Positions 26,621-32,978 of a stretch of 35,529 bases of DNA are shown one piece after another. Position 1 is the first letter of the stretch; the number at the start of each line of letters is the position of its first letter. The stretch covers positions 1 to 35,529 of IMG/VR virus record IMGVR_UViG_3300025030_000289. One strand, 5' to 3'. The notes under the pieces are model-generated. The model was not told where the DNA came from, searched no databases, and saw nothing but the letters and a program-made list of their open reading frames with translations. The DNA is from a virus. The position numbers and the translations under genes were made by a program.

Positions 26621-28315
26621 ATGAGTGATGTTATAAAGTTTCTTAGTACAAAACTTTACGATTATCAACTTGAGGCGCTGTTAGCAATAATAACTTATTT
26701 ACAAGAAAACAACGGCAATCCCTTGATATGCTTACCGACCGCTACGGGCAAGTCGTTTGTCAATGCGTCTATAGGTTTGTATGTAGTTGCGACTTATCCG
26801 AATAGGCGTGTTTTATATCTAACTCACGTTAAAAACTTAATTGAGCAAAACCTTGAGAAGTTATTGAAACTTTGGCCTAACGCGCCTTATTCAGTATTTT
26901 CAGCAGGTTTAAATCAAAAAAATGCAGCGGCTTCGCTTGTGTTTGGTGGTATAGCTTCCGTAGTAAAAAATCTGGAATTGTTCGGATGGTTTGATTTAGT
27001 CGTTATAGACGAAGCACATCTTGTTTCTTTAAATGAAAACTCAATGTATCAATTAGTAATAAGTCATCTTCTTTCTATAAACCCCAATCTTATAACAATA
27101 GGATTAACAGCAACCCCATTCAGAGTCGGCCAAGGTAGATTGATTGAAGGTAATAAAAATGTTAAACCTTTATTTACAGATGTTCCTTTTGATTTAACCG
27201 GACCTGCTCCGTTTTGTAGATTTATTGTTGAAAACAAACTATCCCCTCTTGTTCCAAGAATGACTAAGATTGAAATCGACACAAGCGACATTAAAATAGT
27301 AAATGGGGATTTTGCTAAAAATCAACTAGATTCGGCTACAGATAAGTTGCTATTTGATATTATTAGTGAATCCATTCCGACTATTTTTGATCGCAACTCA
27401 GGAGTAGTATTCTGCTCAGGTATAAAAACAAGTGAAAATGCAGCTGAAATGTTAAATAGTTTCGGTGTAGCAGCAGCGGCTATACATTCTAAATTGTCTG
27501 ACGAAGAATGTGATAAACGTTTTGCGGCCTTTAAGAAAGGTGAGCTAAAAGCGATTGTGGGTAATAATAAATTTACAACAGGATTCGATTTCCCACCAAT
27601 TGATTTTATTATAATGATACGACCTACAATGTCACCTGGATTATGGGTTCAGATGCTTGGACGCGGAACTAGAGTTTATGATTGCAGAAACCCTTCTCAA
27701 TACATAAAAGGTTTTGATTATGTAAAACGTAACTGCGTTGTGCTTGACTTTGCGGCTAACTGCCGTCGCCTTGGGCCTATAAATGACCCAATTTTGCCAA
27801 AAAAGAAAGGGGAGAAGGTAGGAGAAGCACCTATCAAAATATGTGAAGCAATTCACGATGGAGTTAAATGCGGCATTTACAACCATTCCAGTGCCAGGTT
27901 TTGTGGAGGCAAGCCACACCCTAGTGATGAAGGTTGTGGTGCTGAGTTTACATTCAAAACCAAACTATTACGTACTGCCGGAACAGATGAACTAATAGTA
28001 GGTGAAATATCAACCGAAGAAATCAAAGAAGTAACAAGGGTTATCTACCACAAGCACACTAAGATTGGCTCTGAGCCTAGTATCAAAGTTTCGTATTACT
28101 CAGGGCTGCAAAAGTTTACCGAATGGGTATGTTTACAGCATAAGGGTTTTGCTCTTACGCGTGCGAAAAACTGGTGGCGTCAACGTCATGCTTCAGAACC
28201 GCCTACTAGCACTGATGAAGCATTACTTTACGTATCTCAGTTGCGTGTGCCTAAGCGAATCAAGGTAATGAAAACTGGTCAGTATTATGAAGTTACTGGT
28301 GTTGAGTGGAATTAA
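26621..28315 (+). CDS. SF2 DNA/RNA helicase with zinc-finger insert, 564 aa
   Basis: Motif I PTATGKS (39-45), motif II DEAH (130-133), motif III TATPF (163-167) and motif VI QMLGRGTRVY (about 346-355) define a superfamily 2 helicase of the type III restriction/UvsW-like group. After the helicase core a four-cysteine segment (ICEAIHDGVKCGIYNHSSAR then FCGGKPHPSDEGCGAEF) is probably a zinc finger, and the C-terminal region is unassigned. It may remodel forks or R-loops and drive recombination-dependent replication as UvsW does in T4. ATG 26621 follows CGAGGTGAAATAA. Confidence 0.9.
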   Translation: MSDVIKFLSTKLYDYQLEALLAIITYLQENNGNPLICLPTATGKSFVNASIGLYVVATYPNRRVLYLTHVKNLIEQNLEKLLKLWPNAPYSVFSAGLNQKNAAASLVFGGIASVVKNLELFGWFDLVVIDEAHLVSLNENSMYQLVISHLLSINPNLITIGLTATPFRVGQGRLIEGNKNVKPLFTDVPFDLTGPAPFCRFIVENKLSPLVPRMTKIEIDTSDIKIVNGDFAKNQLDSATDKLLFDIISESIPTIFDRNSGVVFCSGIKTSENAAEMLNSFGVAAAAIHSKLSDEECDKRFAAFKKGELKAIVGNNKFTTGFDFPPIDFIIMIRPTMSPGLWVQMLGRGTRVYDCRNPSQYIKGFDYVKRNCVVLDFAANCRRLGPINDPILPKKKGEKVGEAPIKICEAIHDGVKCGIYNHSSARFCGGKPHPSDEGCGAEFTFKTKLLRTAGTDELIVGEISTEEIKEVTRVIYHKHTKIGSEPSIKVSYYSGLQKFTEWVCLQHKGFALTRAKNWWRQRHASEPPTSTDEALLYVSQLRVPKRIKVMKTGQYYEVTGVEWN

Positions 28316-28329
28316 ATTGTGGGTATATT

Positions 28330-28599
28330 ATGATCATTCACTTCAAAGACAAACTGCTATTCGAATTGCAACAAGGTGTTTGCTTCTATTGTGATTCACG
28401 CTTAAGCAAGAAGTCTTACACCAAAGATCATTTCTATCCCAAGAGCAAAGGTTATCACCTAACAGGCAACAAAGTTCTGTGCTGCAAATGGTGCAATGAA
28501 TCGAAAAGCGACAAATGGCCTAGTCACGAACATGTTATGAAGTTCAAACAGCTTTACTGCGAAGGCGCTGTTGTTATGAGGCGCAGGAGACGCAAATGA
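28330..28599 (+). CDS. Small HNH endonuclease-like protein, 89 aa
   Basis: Compact HNH with structural zinc: VCFYCDSRLSKKSYTKDHFY, then PKSKGYHLTGNKVLCCKWCN and ESKSDKWPS, i.e. C-x2-C ... DH ... N-x2-LCC-x2-CN-x3-SD. ATG 28330 is chosen; an in-frame GTG at 28306 inside the helicase gene is an alternative, and neither has a strong ribosome site. The tail is basic (MRRRRRK). It could be a nicking or restriction-like nuclease, or a small mobile-type HNH. Confidence 0.82.
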   Translation: MIIHFKDKLLFELQQGVCFYCDSRLSKKSYTKDHFYPKSKGYHLTGNKVLCCKWCNESKSDKWPSHEHVMKFKQLYCEGAVVMRRRRRK

Positions 28600-28805
28600 G
28601 TGAGCTTATTGAGTACAAGTACCTTAACATGAACACTGAACAGCTTGCTAAGAATCAGATACTACTGTTCGAGCAGTTGAGAGGTTGCGATGCTTCAATT
28701 AAGTCTGTTTGCGTCGGTTCTATGACGTTAGTTGCTGCTGGTTCGGGTGAGTTTAGCGAGCAGGATGCTGTTGAGTTGTGTGAGAGGTTGAGTAAGGAGG
28801 TTTAA
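28596..28805 (+). CDS. Unknown small protein, 69 aa
   Basis: ATG 28596 overlaps the HNH stop behind AGGAGACGCAA. Helical, with LAKNQILLFEQLRGCDASIK and a C-terminal GEFSEQDAVELCERL resembling the end of the 76-aa protein at 24932. Function unknown. Confidence 0.7.
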   Translation: MSELIEYKYLNMNTEQLAKNQILLFEQLRGCDASIKSVCVGSMTLVAAGSGEFSEQDAVELCERLSKEV

Positions 28806-29060
28806 ATGAAACGCAAGCTTCAAAAGTGCAAAGTTTGCAACGAATGGTTCAATACAACTTCTGCTATAATGATTGAGCATTATAAACTAAAGCACGAACC
28901 GCAATTTGCTAAGTCGTTAGCTTTAACTGAATTTACTGTTAAACTTGCAATGTTTCAACGTCAAGCTGAACTAGCACCTTGGCCTTTGTCAATGGGATAT
29001 CAATTATCGGCGGTTATGACTGCTCAGCAAATAAATGTTGTCTTAGGTGCTAAAGCATGA
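28806..29060 (+). CDS. C2H2-type zinc-finger protein, 84 aa
   Basis: KCKVCNEWFNTTSAIMIEHYKLKH gives C-x2-C-x13-H-x4-H, a classical-looking C2H2 finger at residues about 8-31, followed by a helical domain (FTVKLAMFQRQAELAPW). It could bind DNA as a small regulator. ATG 28806 comes immediately after the previous stop; the site AAGGAGGTTTAA overlaps it. Confidence 0.72.
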   Translation: MKRKLQKCKVCNEWFNTTSAIMIEHYKLKHEPQFAKSLALTEFTVKLAMFQRQAELAPWPLSMGYQLSAVMTAQQINVVLGAKA

Positions 29061-29506
29061 TCGTCTACCACAACGAAGACCTTCTAGCCAGCGACTGCAC
29101 GGTGATCGCTCACCAAGTCAATTGTCAATCGAAAATGGGCGCTGGAATTGCCCTCAGAATCAGCAAACTCTTCCCAAGGGCATGTCTACCCTACTTCGAA
29201 GACAAAAGGCCCGTAAACGAGCGCCTGGGAACGTGCTTGATAGGTCATGAGCCAGGGAACAAGAAGGTCGCTCACCTCTACGGCCAATTACGCTACGGTA
29301 GGGATAAACGCTATACAGATTACGATGCACTTCACAATGCTTTGCATTCCTTAGCGGAGCAATTGCAGCAACCTTTCAAGCTCGGCTTGCCGCTAGGAAT
29401 GGGCTGTAATAATGCTGGCGGTGATTGGAACATTGTTTTACAGATTCTCGAACATGTTAGTAACGAGCATCAGATTAATATTCATGTTTATAACTATGGG
29501 AGGTAA
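29057..29506 (+). CDS. Macro-domain (ADP-ribose-binding/hydrolase) protein, 149 aa
   Basis: Macro-fold signature: VIAHQVNCQSKMGAGIALRI (about 16-35) and LGLPLGMGCNNAGGDW (about 109-124), with an N-terminal strand MIVYHNEDLL. The MGAGIA and GMG...GGDW loops bind ADP-ribose; relatives (ALC1/TARG1/DarG-like) remove ADP-ribose from proteins or nucleic acids. In phages this may undo host DarT-type DNA ADP-ribosylation or NAD-based defences (inference). The first about 230 bases use mostly C-ending codons, unlike the rest of the gene. ATG overlaps the upstream stop. Confidence 0.9.
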   Translation: MIVYHNEDLLASDCTVIAHQVNCQSKMGAGIALRISKLFPRACLPYFEDKRPVNERLGTCLIGHEPGNKKVAHLYGQLRYGRDKRYTDYDALHNALHSLAEQLQQPFKLGLPLGMGCNNAGGDWNIVLQILEHVSNEHQINIHVYNYGR

Positions 29507-29507
29507 A

Positions 29508-29684
29508 ATGAAACTCAAGGTAACGTACAAAGTTAATACATTATACAACCAAACTGAATTTGATGAACGAACTGAGATTATATTTGTACCGGAAGCTATA
29601 ACGATGTCACAAATCGAAAGAATCATTAAGAATAAACACAGCTACTGTTTTTATAAAGACATCGAAGTTACGGAGGTAGTATAA
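29508..29684 (+). CDS. Unknown small protein, 58 aa
   Basis: ATG 29508 follows GGGAGGTAAA; upstream in-frame starts have no site. Beta-rich start MKLKVTYKVNTLYNQTEFDE then TEIIFVPEAITMSQIERIIK. Shares a base with the next start (TAATG). Not recognised. Confidence 0.65.
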   Translation: MKLKVTYKVNTLYNQTEFDERTEIIFVPEAITMSQIERIIKNKHSYCFYKDIEVTEVV

Positions 29685-29845
29685 TGTCCAGGCGCGATGA
29701 AGCTTTAATTGAAACCTACGAAGACGCAAATGATTGGCTGATAGCTTACAAGCACACGATAACCGATGAAGCTGTATTGCGGGTTATTGAGGTGTTGGAA
29801 GGCAGAGTTCAAAAGTTTATTAGGTTAAAAGGGGATTTTGAATGA
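29684..29845 (+). CDS. Unknown small helical protein, 53 aa
   Basis: ATG 29684 lies behind CGGAGGTAGTATA. Charged helices: SRRDEALIETYEDANDWLIA and EAVLRVIEVLEGRVQKFIRL. Stop TGA overlaps the next ATG. Confidence 0.6.
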   Translation: MSRRDEALIETYEDANDWLIAYKHTITDEAVLRVIEVLEGRVQKFIRLKGDFE

Positions 29846-29997
29846 AACTACTCTGCATAGGCGGTCCACTTGACAATCAAGAAGTTGAATTCAGTTCTGA
29901 AATAAGCTCGTTTACCTCTTCTATTGATTCTCGTACTTATACCTACATCCTTGACAAAGAACTGAACAAGTTTGTTATGCGAGGTTTGGCAATATGA
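29842..29997 (+). CDS. Conserved small phage protein, 51 aa
   Basis: ATG 29842 overlaps the upstream stop behind AAAGGGGATTTTGA. The start MKLLCIGGPLDNQEVEF and the later YTYILDKELNKFVMRGLA resemble a phage small-protein pattern (CIGGP-x-DG ... Y). Role unknown. Confidence 0.65.
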   Translation: MKLLCIGGPLDNQEVEFSSEISSFTSSIDSRTYTYILDKELNKFVMRGLAI

Positions 29998-30170
29998 AAG
30001 AAGGTATTGAATATTCTAAGAGCAAGAAACTTAGAATCAGGAAGATCAGAGGTATGTACTACGTTGAGCAAGCTATTGGAAAAGCTTGGATACCTTGCCC
30101 TAACGGGCCTTGGGATTTCTTGAATAACGCTCGTTCTGATATGGAGCGATTGGAGAGGATATTATGTTGA
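29994..30170 (+). CDS. Unknown small basic protein, 58 aa
   Basis: ATG 29994 overlaps the previous stop. The product is basic with KEGIEYSKSKKLRIRKIRGM and a tail AWIPCPNGPWDFLNNARSD. It ends in Cys then TGA; the last 7 bases contain the start of the next gene. Confidence 0.55.
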   Translation: MKEGIEYSKSKKLRIRKIRGMYYVEQAIGKAWIPCPNGPWDFLNNARSDMERLERILC

Positions 30171-30304
30171 AAATGAACTACGTAGAATCGTTTTCAGCAG
30201 CACTAGCCGCTATTTCATGTTTTTGGATAGGTGAAATTTACGGTTGGCAAACCGGCTTTTGCGCTTTGTTATACTGGGTATCGTTACCGGCAAGGAGAGA
30301 TTAA
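30164..30304 (+). CDS. Membrane microprotein, 46 aa
   Basis: ATG 30164 lies behind GGAGAGGATATT. Two hydrophobic stretches (FSAALAAISCFWIGEIY and GFCALLYWVSLPA) with a short turn WQT suggest a membrane hairpin and a basic end RRD. Similar in plan to the other membrane microproteins here. Confidence 0.55.
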   Translation: MLKMNYVESFSAALAAISCFWIGEIYGWQTGFCALLYWVSLPARRD

Positions 30305-30307
30305 ACT

Positions 30308-30568
30308 ATGAGCGAAGGAATGACAGCAACCGAAATGCATGACCGTTCCCACAATACATACGTATCAAGACAAGAAGCAATTAATAAGCTAGCTAATCAA
30401 TTATGCATTCAAGTGATAGATATCCTTGACAAGAACATGCGTTCGTGCTTAAATTGCGAGAAGTTTGATGAACAAGCTGAATTATGTAAAGCTTTTAATG
30501 CTAGACCACCTGTTAGGATAATGGTTAAGGCTTGTGGTGATTGGAGTTATGCAGAATGTCCCTTCTAG
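30308..30568 (+). CDS. Cysteine-rich phage protein, 86 aa
   Basis: The helical N-terminus (RQEAINKLANQLCIQVIDIL) leads to a C-x2-C-x2-F ... C ... C-x-DW motif (SCLNCEKFDEQAELC, RIMVKACGDWSYAECPF) that recurs in phage proteins and probably binds zinc. ATG 30308 follows AAGGAGAGATTAAACT. Function unknown. Confidence 0.75.
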   Translation: MSEGMTATEMHDRSHNTYVSRQEAINKLANQLCIQVIDILDKNMRSCLNCEKFDEQAELCKAFNARPPVRIMVKACGDWSYAECPF

Positions 30569-30578
30569 GAGGCTGGTT

Positions 30579-31004
30579 ATGAAAGTTTGTTTTAAGTGCA
30601 AAAGGTTGTTGCCTCTTTCCGAATTCTATAAACATCCTCAAATGGGAGACGGCCATCTCAATAAGTGTAAAGATTGTACTAAGAAAGATGTTAGAGTTCA
30701 CCGTATAAACAATGATAGTGTTAGAGAATACGACACTAGACGTTATCGAGAAGACCCTAAACGCAAAGAGAACAAGACTGAGAGAACCGCTGACTGGCGC
30801 AAACGTAATCCTGAAAAGCATGAAGCCCATAAAGCCGTTCAATATGCCGTCAAAACAGGTAAATTAATCAAACTACCTTGTGAAATTTGTGGAGCCATGC
30901 CTGTACTCGCTCACCACGAAGATTACAGCAAACCTCTTGAGGTTAAGTGGTATTGTGCATTGCATCATGCAAGGGATCACTCCGAATACTTGTTTCTAAT
31001 TTAA
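30579..31004 (+). CDS. HNH-like zinc-binding phage protein, 141 aa
   Basis: ATG 30579 is chosen for TAGGAGGCTGGTT just upstream. N-terminal CFKCKRLLPLSEFYKHPQMG with KCKDCTKKD forms one zinc knuckle pair. The C-terminal CEICGAMPVLAHHEDYSKPL followed by VKWYCALHHARDH is the C-x2-C ... HH-x-DYS-PL ... C-x2-HH pattern of HNH-related phage proteins. The catalytic HNH may be incomplete: no asparagine is seen between the two halves. Could be a nuclease or DNA-binding protein. Confidence 0.78.
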   Translation: MKVCFKCKRLLPLSEFYKHPQMGDGHLNKCKDCTKKDVRVHRINNDSVREYDTRRYREDPKRKENKTERTADWRKRNPEKHEAHKAVQYAVKTGKLIKLPCEICGAMPVLAHHEDYSKPLEVKWYCALHHARDHSEYLFLI

Positions 31005-31031
31005 CCGATACCCTTTTAGCGGAGAAATGAA

Positions 31032-31334
31032 ATGATTAAGTATACAGCTTTCTATGGAATATTTAAGTTTGAAATTCTTAAGAGCAATCCCAGTAACACT
31101 CAAAAGGAAATTAAAGGCTTTTATAAAGACTTCAACACCTGGACCGAAGCGCACGCTTTCCTGAAAACTGAAGCTCAGACCGCTTACAACCTCGCTAAAG
31201 CCAAATACGAAGCAGCTGCCGCTGAGCTTAACAAGGTTGTTGAAATGGTCGATCCTGAGTTGAAAGTCAATCCTCTGGATAGGTGTGATACTGATAACAG
31301 AGTTTGTGACCTTTGCGGAGGATGTTTAGAATGA
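31032..31334 (+). CDS. Unknown phage protein, 100 aa
   Basis: ATG 31032 follows GCGGAGAAATGAA. The start MIKYTAFYGIFKFEILKS is beta-like; a long helix (TEAHAFLKTEAQTAYNLAKA) with Ala/Glu/Lys repeats follows; the end has CDTDNRVCDLCGGC, a cysteine cluster. Not recognised. Stop overlaps the next ATG. Confidence 0.65.
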   Translation: MIKYTAFYGIFKFEILKSNPSNTQKEIKGFYKDFNTWTEAHAFLKTEAQTAYNLAKAKYEAAAAELNKVVEMVDPELKVNPLDRCDTDNRVCDLCGGCLE

Positions 31335-31495
31335 ACTGTACTAATTGTGGGCAATATCTTGCTGAGCAATGCATGGATTGTGAACTCGGTCCAATAATTC
31401 CTAAATGGGTAGTAAGCGACAGCTTGTATAAGATTTATAAGCATAAGCTTGCTAATGGCGAAGATGTGTCTGATAGGCCGAAGGAGGTGTTGTAA
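31331..31495 (+). CDS. Zinc-ribbon microprotein, 54 aa
   Basis: ATG 31331 overlaps the upstream TGA behind CGGAGGATGTTTAGA. MNCTNCGQYLAEQCMDCELG carries two adjacent C-x2-C pairs, a likely compact zinc site. It contains a TGTGGGCA copy at 31346. Role unknown. Confidence 0.7.
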   Translation: MNCTNCGQYLAEQCMDCELGPIIPKWVVSDSLYKIYKHKLANGEDVSDRPKEVL

Positions 31496-31677
31496 TGCGT
31501 TTATCCGATAAAGTTGTTGAACTAAATGACATTATAACCGAATACAAAGCTGCTTTAGAACGCATAGCAGAATATAATTGCGTTTGTAACAGCCTTGGCA
31601 TAAGCAGCGAAGGCTGTGATTGCCCTTGTTGTATTGCTAACAAAGCTCTTGGTATGGAGCACATATTGCAATTGTAA
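31495..31677 (+). CDS. Cysteine-rich small protein, 60 aa
   Basis: ATG 31495 lies behind AAGGAGGTGTTGTA. A helical part (VVELNDIITEYKAALERIAE) is followed by NCVCNSLGISSEGCDCPCC, an unusually dense cysteine cluster. It ends in TAA, but the same reading frame continues open for 86 more codons (see next entry). Confidence 0.7.
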   Translation: MRLSDKVVELNDIITEYKAALERIAEYNCVCNSLGISSEGCDCPCCIANKALGMEHILQL

Positions 31678-31938
31678 ACTATCGTTGAAAGTAGATTTAA
31701 ATGGAATAACGAAGAACTTCTTGAACTTGTCATTTCAGCACTTCCTTACCCTGAACAAATTAAAGCTATTTCTATAAGTGAACCTGACGCTATTCGATTT
31801 ACTTGGAGAGGTGACAGATTCAGAGTCAGCGCAACGCAACATGTCGAACAAGTTGATCGTGGTTGTTTGTGCGGAAGTAATATTGCAATTGTAATGCGAG
31901 AACTACTCCACAAAACCGATTTGTTACGCAACCTGTGA
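31678..31938 (+). pseudogene. 86-codon coding-like frame with no start codon, in phase with the upstream gene
   Basis: Directly after the TAA at 31675 the same frame stays open to a TGA at 31936-31938. Its content looks genuinely protein-like: WNNEELLELVISALPYPEQI, then SEPDAIRFTWRGDRFRVSAT, HVEQVDRGCLC and IAIVMRELLHK. No ATG, GTG or TTG occurs until near the end, and no ribosome site lies near the beginning. It could be the broken second half of a fused gene (31495-31938), a readthrough product, or a gene using a rare start such as ATC at 31681. The next gene follows 8 bp later. Confidence 0.5.
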
Positions 31939-31946
31939 GGTATTAA

Positions 31947-32978
31947 ATGCCAGCTAGAGTAATCTCCAAATCAATTAAGCAGCCTAAGCCAGATAAGCCA
32001 ACTAAAACTCAAAAGCCGAAAGCTAACCGCTCTGTGAAGCTATTTGAGGAACTTGAATTTATCTCGGTTGTCTTCGAGAAAACAGGTACGCCGCAACAGC
32101 AGCATTGTTGCTTCAATAACGGACGCCTGACAGCTTCTAACAACATCATCTCAGCAGGTATTAGAACTGATGTTGATTTGAACTCAAGGCCGCATATCAT
32201 GCATCTGCTTGAGGCTATTCGCAACTGTCCTACCGAGTTTGCTATGACTCAGGTTGATGCTGGTAAACTCACGGTCAAAGCCGACAAGTTCTCAGCCACA
32301 ATCCCCTGTCTGCCGGAAGAGTCACCGGGATTCGCACCGGATGCGCCCTGTGCTGCCGTTTCTGACGCGATAAAGGTTGGTCTTGATGTCGTAGCACCCT
32401 TCAGTAAAGAAGACGCCAAGAAAGTCATCCTCGGCTCTGGATTTCTGAAAGCTAACACGGTAATCAGCACGGACGGCGCTGTTATCCTTGAACACTGGCA
32501 CGGCTTTAATCTTCCTTCATTAATAATTCCTAAAGCTTGCATTTCAGCCGTTCTTGACATTAAAAAACCTTTAGCCAAGTTAGGTTTTTCTAACACTTCA
32601 GTTACGTTCTTCTTTGATGATGATAGTTGGATCAAAGGTCAATTGTATAATGAAAACTGGCCTGACACCGATAAAATCTTGAACGTGAAATCAAACCCAC
32701 AGCCGTTACCTGTAGGTTTTTATAAAGCTCTTGTTTCAATTGAGCCGTTTTCTAAATCAGGTAATGTTTACTTTGGTGAGAATTGCTTGCAGTCGCACAG
32801 GGATAAAGGTGAAGGTGCTGTATTCGATGTACCAGGAATACACTTTGGCCCTTGCTTCAACATCAAGCAATTAAAGCGCATAGAGCAGCACATGCAATTG
32901 GTTGATTTTTATTCCCACAATTATGCTATCTTTTACGGCGATAAGACTAGAGGCGTTTTAGGAGGCGTTTGTAAATAA
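31947..32978 (+). CDS. DNA polymerase sliding clamp (DnaN-like), 343 aa
   Basis: A basic, disordered start (about 1-35, PKPDKPTKTQKPKANR) precedes three clamp-like repeats. Recognisable are LKANTVISTDGAVILEHWHG with LPSLIIPKACISAV, and LGFSNTSVTFFFDDDSWIKG with YNENWPDTD, the pattern of phage beta-clamp homologues. The clamp would ring DNA and tether the polymerase encoded directly downstream, whose ATG overlaps this stop. ATG 31947 follows GTGAGGTATTAA. Confidence 0.82.
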   Translation: MPARVISKSIKQPKPDKPTKTQKPKANRSVKLFEELEFISVVFEKTGTPQQQHCCFNNGRLTASNNIISAGIRTDVDLNSRPHIMHLLEAIRNCPTEFAMTQVDAGKLTVKADKFSATIPCLPEESPGFAPDAPCAAVSDAIKVGLDVVAPFSKEDAKKVILGSGFLKANTVISTDGAVILEHWHGFNLPSLIIPKACISAVLDIKKPLAKLGFSNTSVTFFFDDDSWIKGQLYNENWPDTDKILNVKSNPQPLPVGFYKALVSIEPFSKSGNVYFGENCLQSHRDKGEGAVFDVPGIHFGPCFNIKQLKRIEQHMQLVDFYSHNYAIFYGDKTRGVLGGVCK

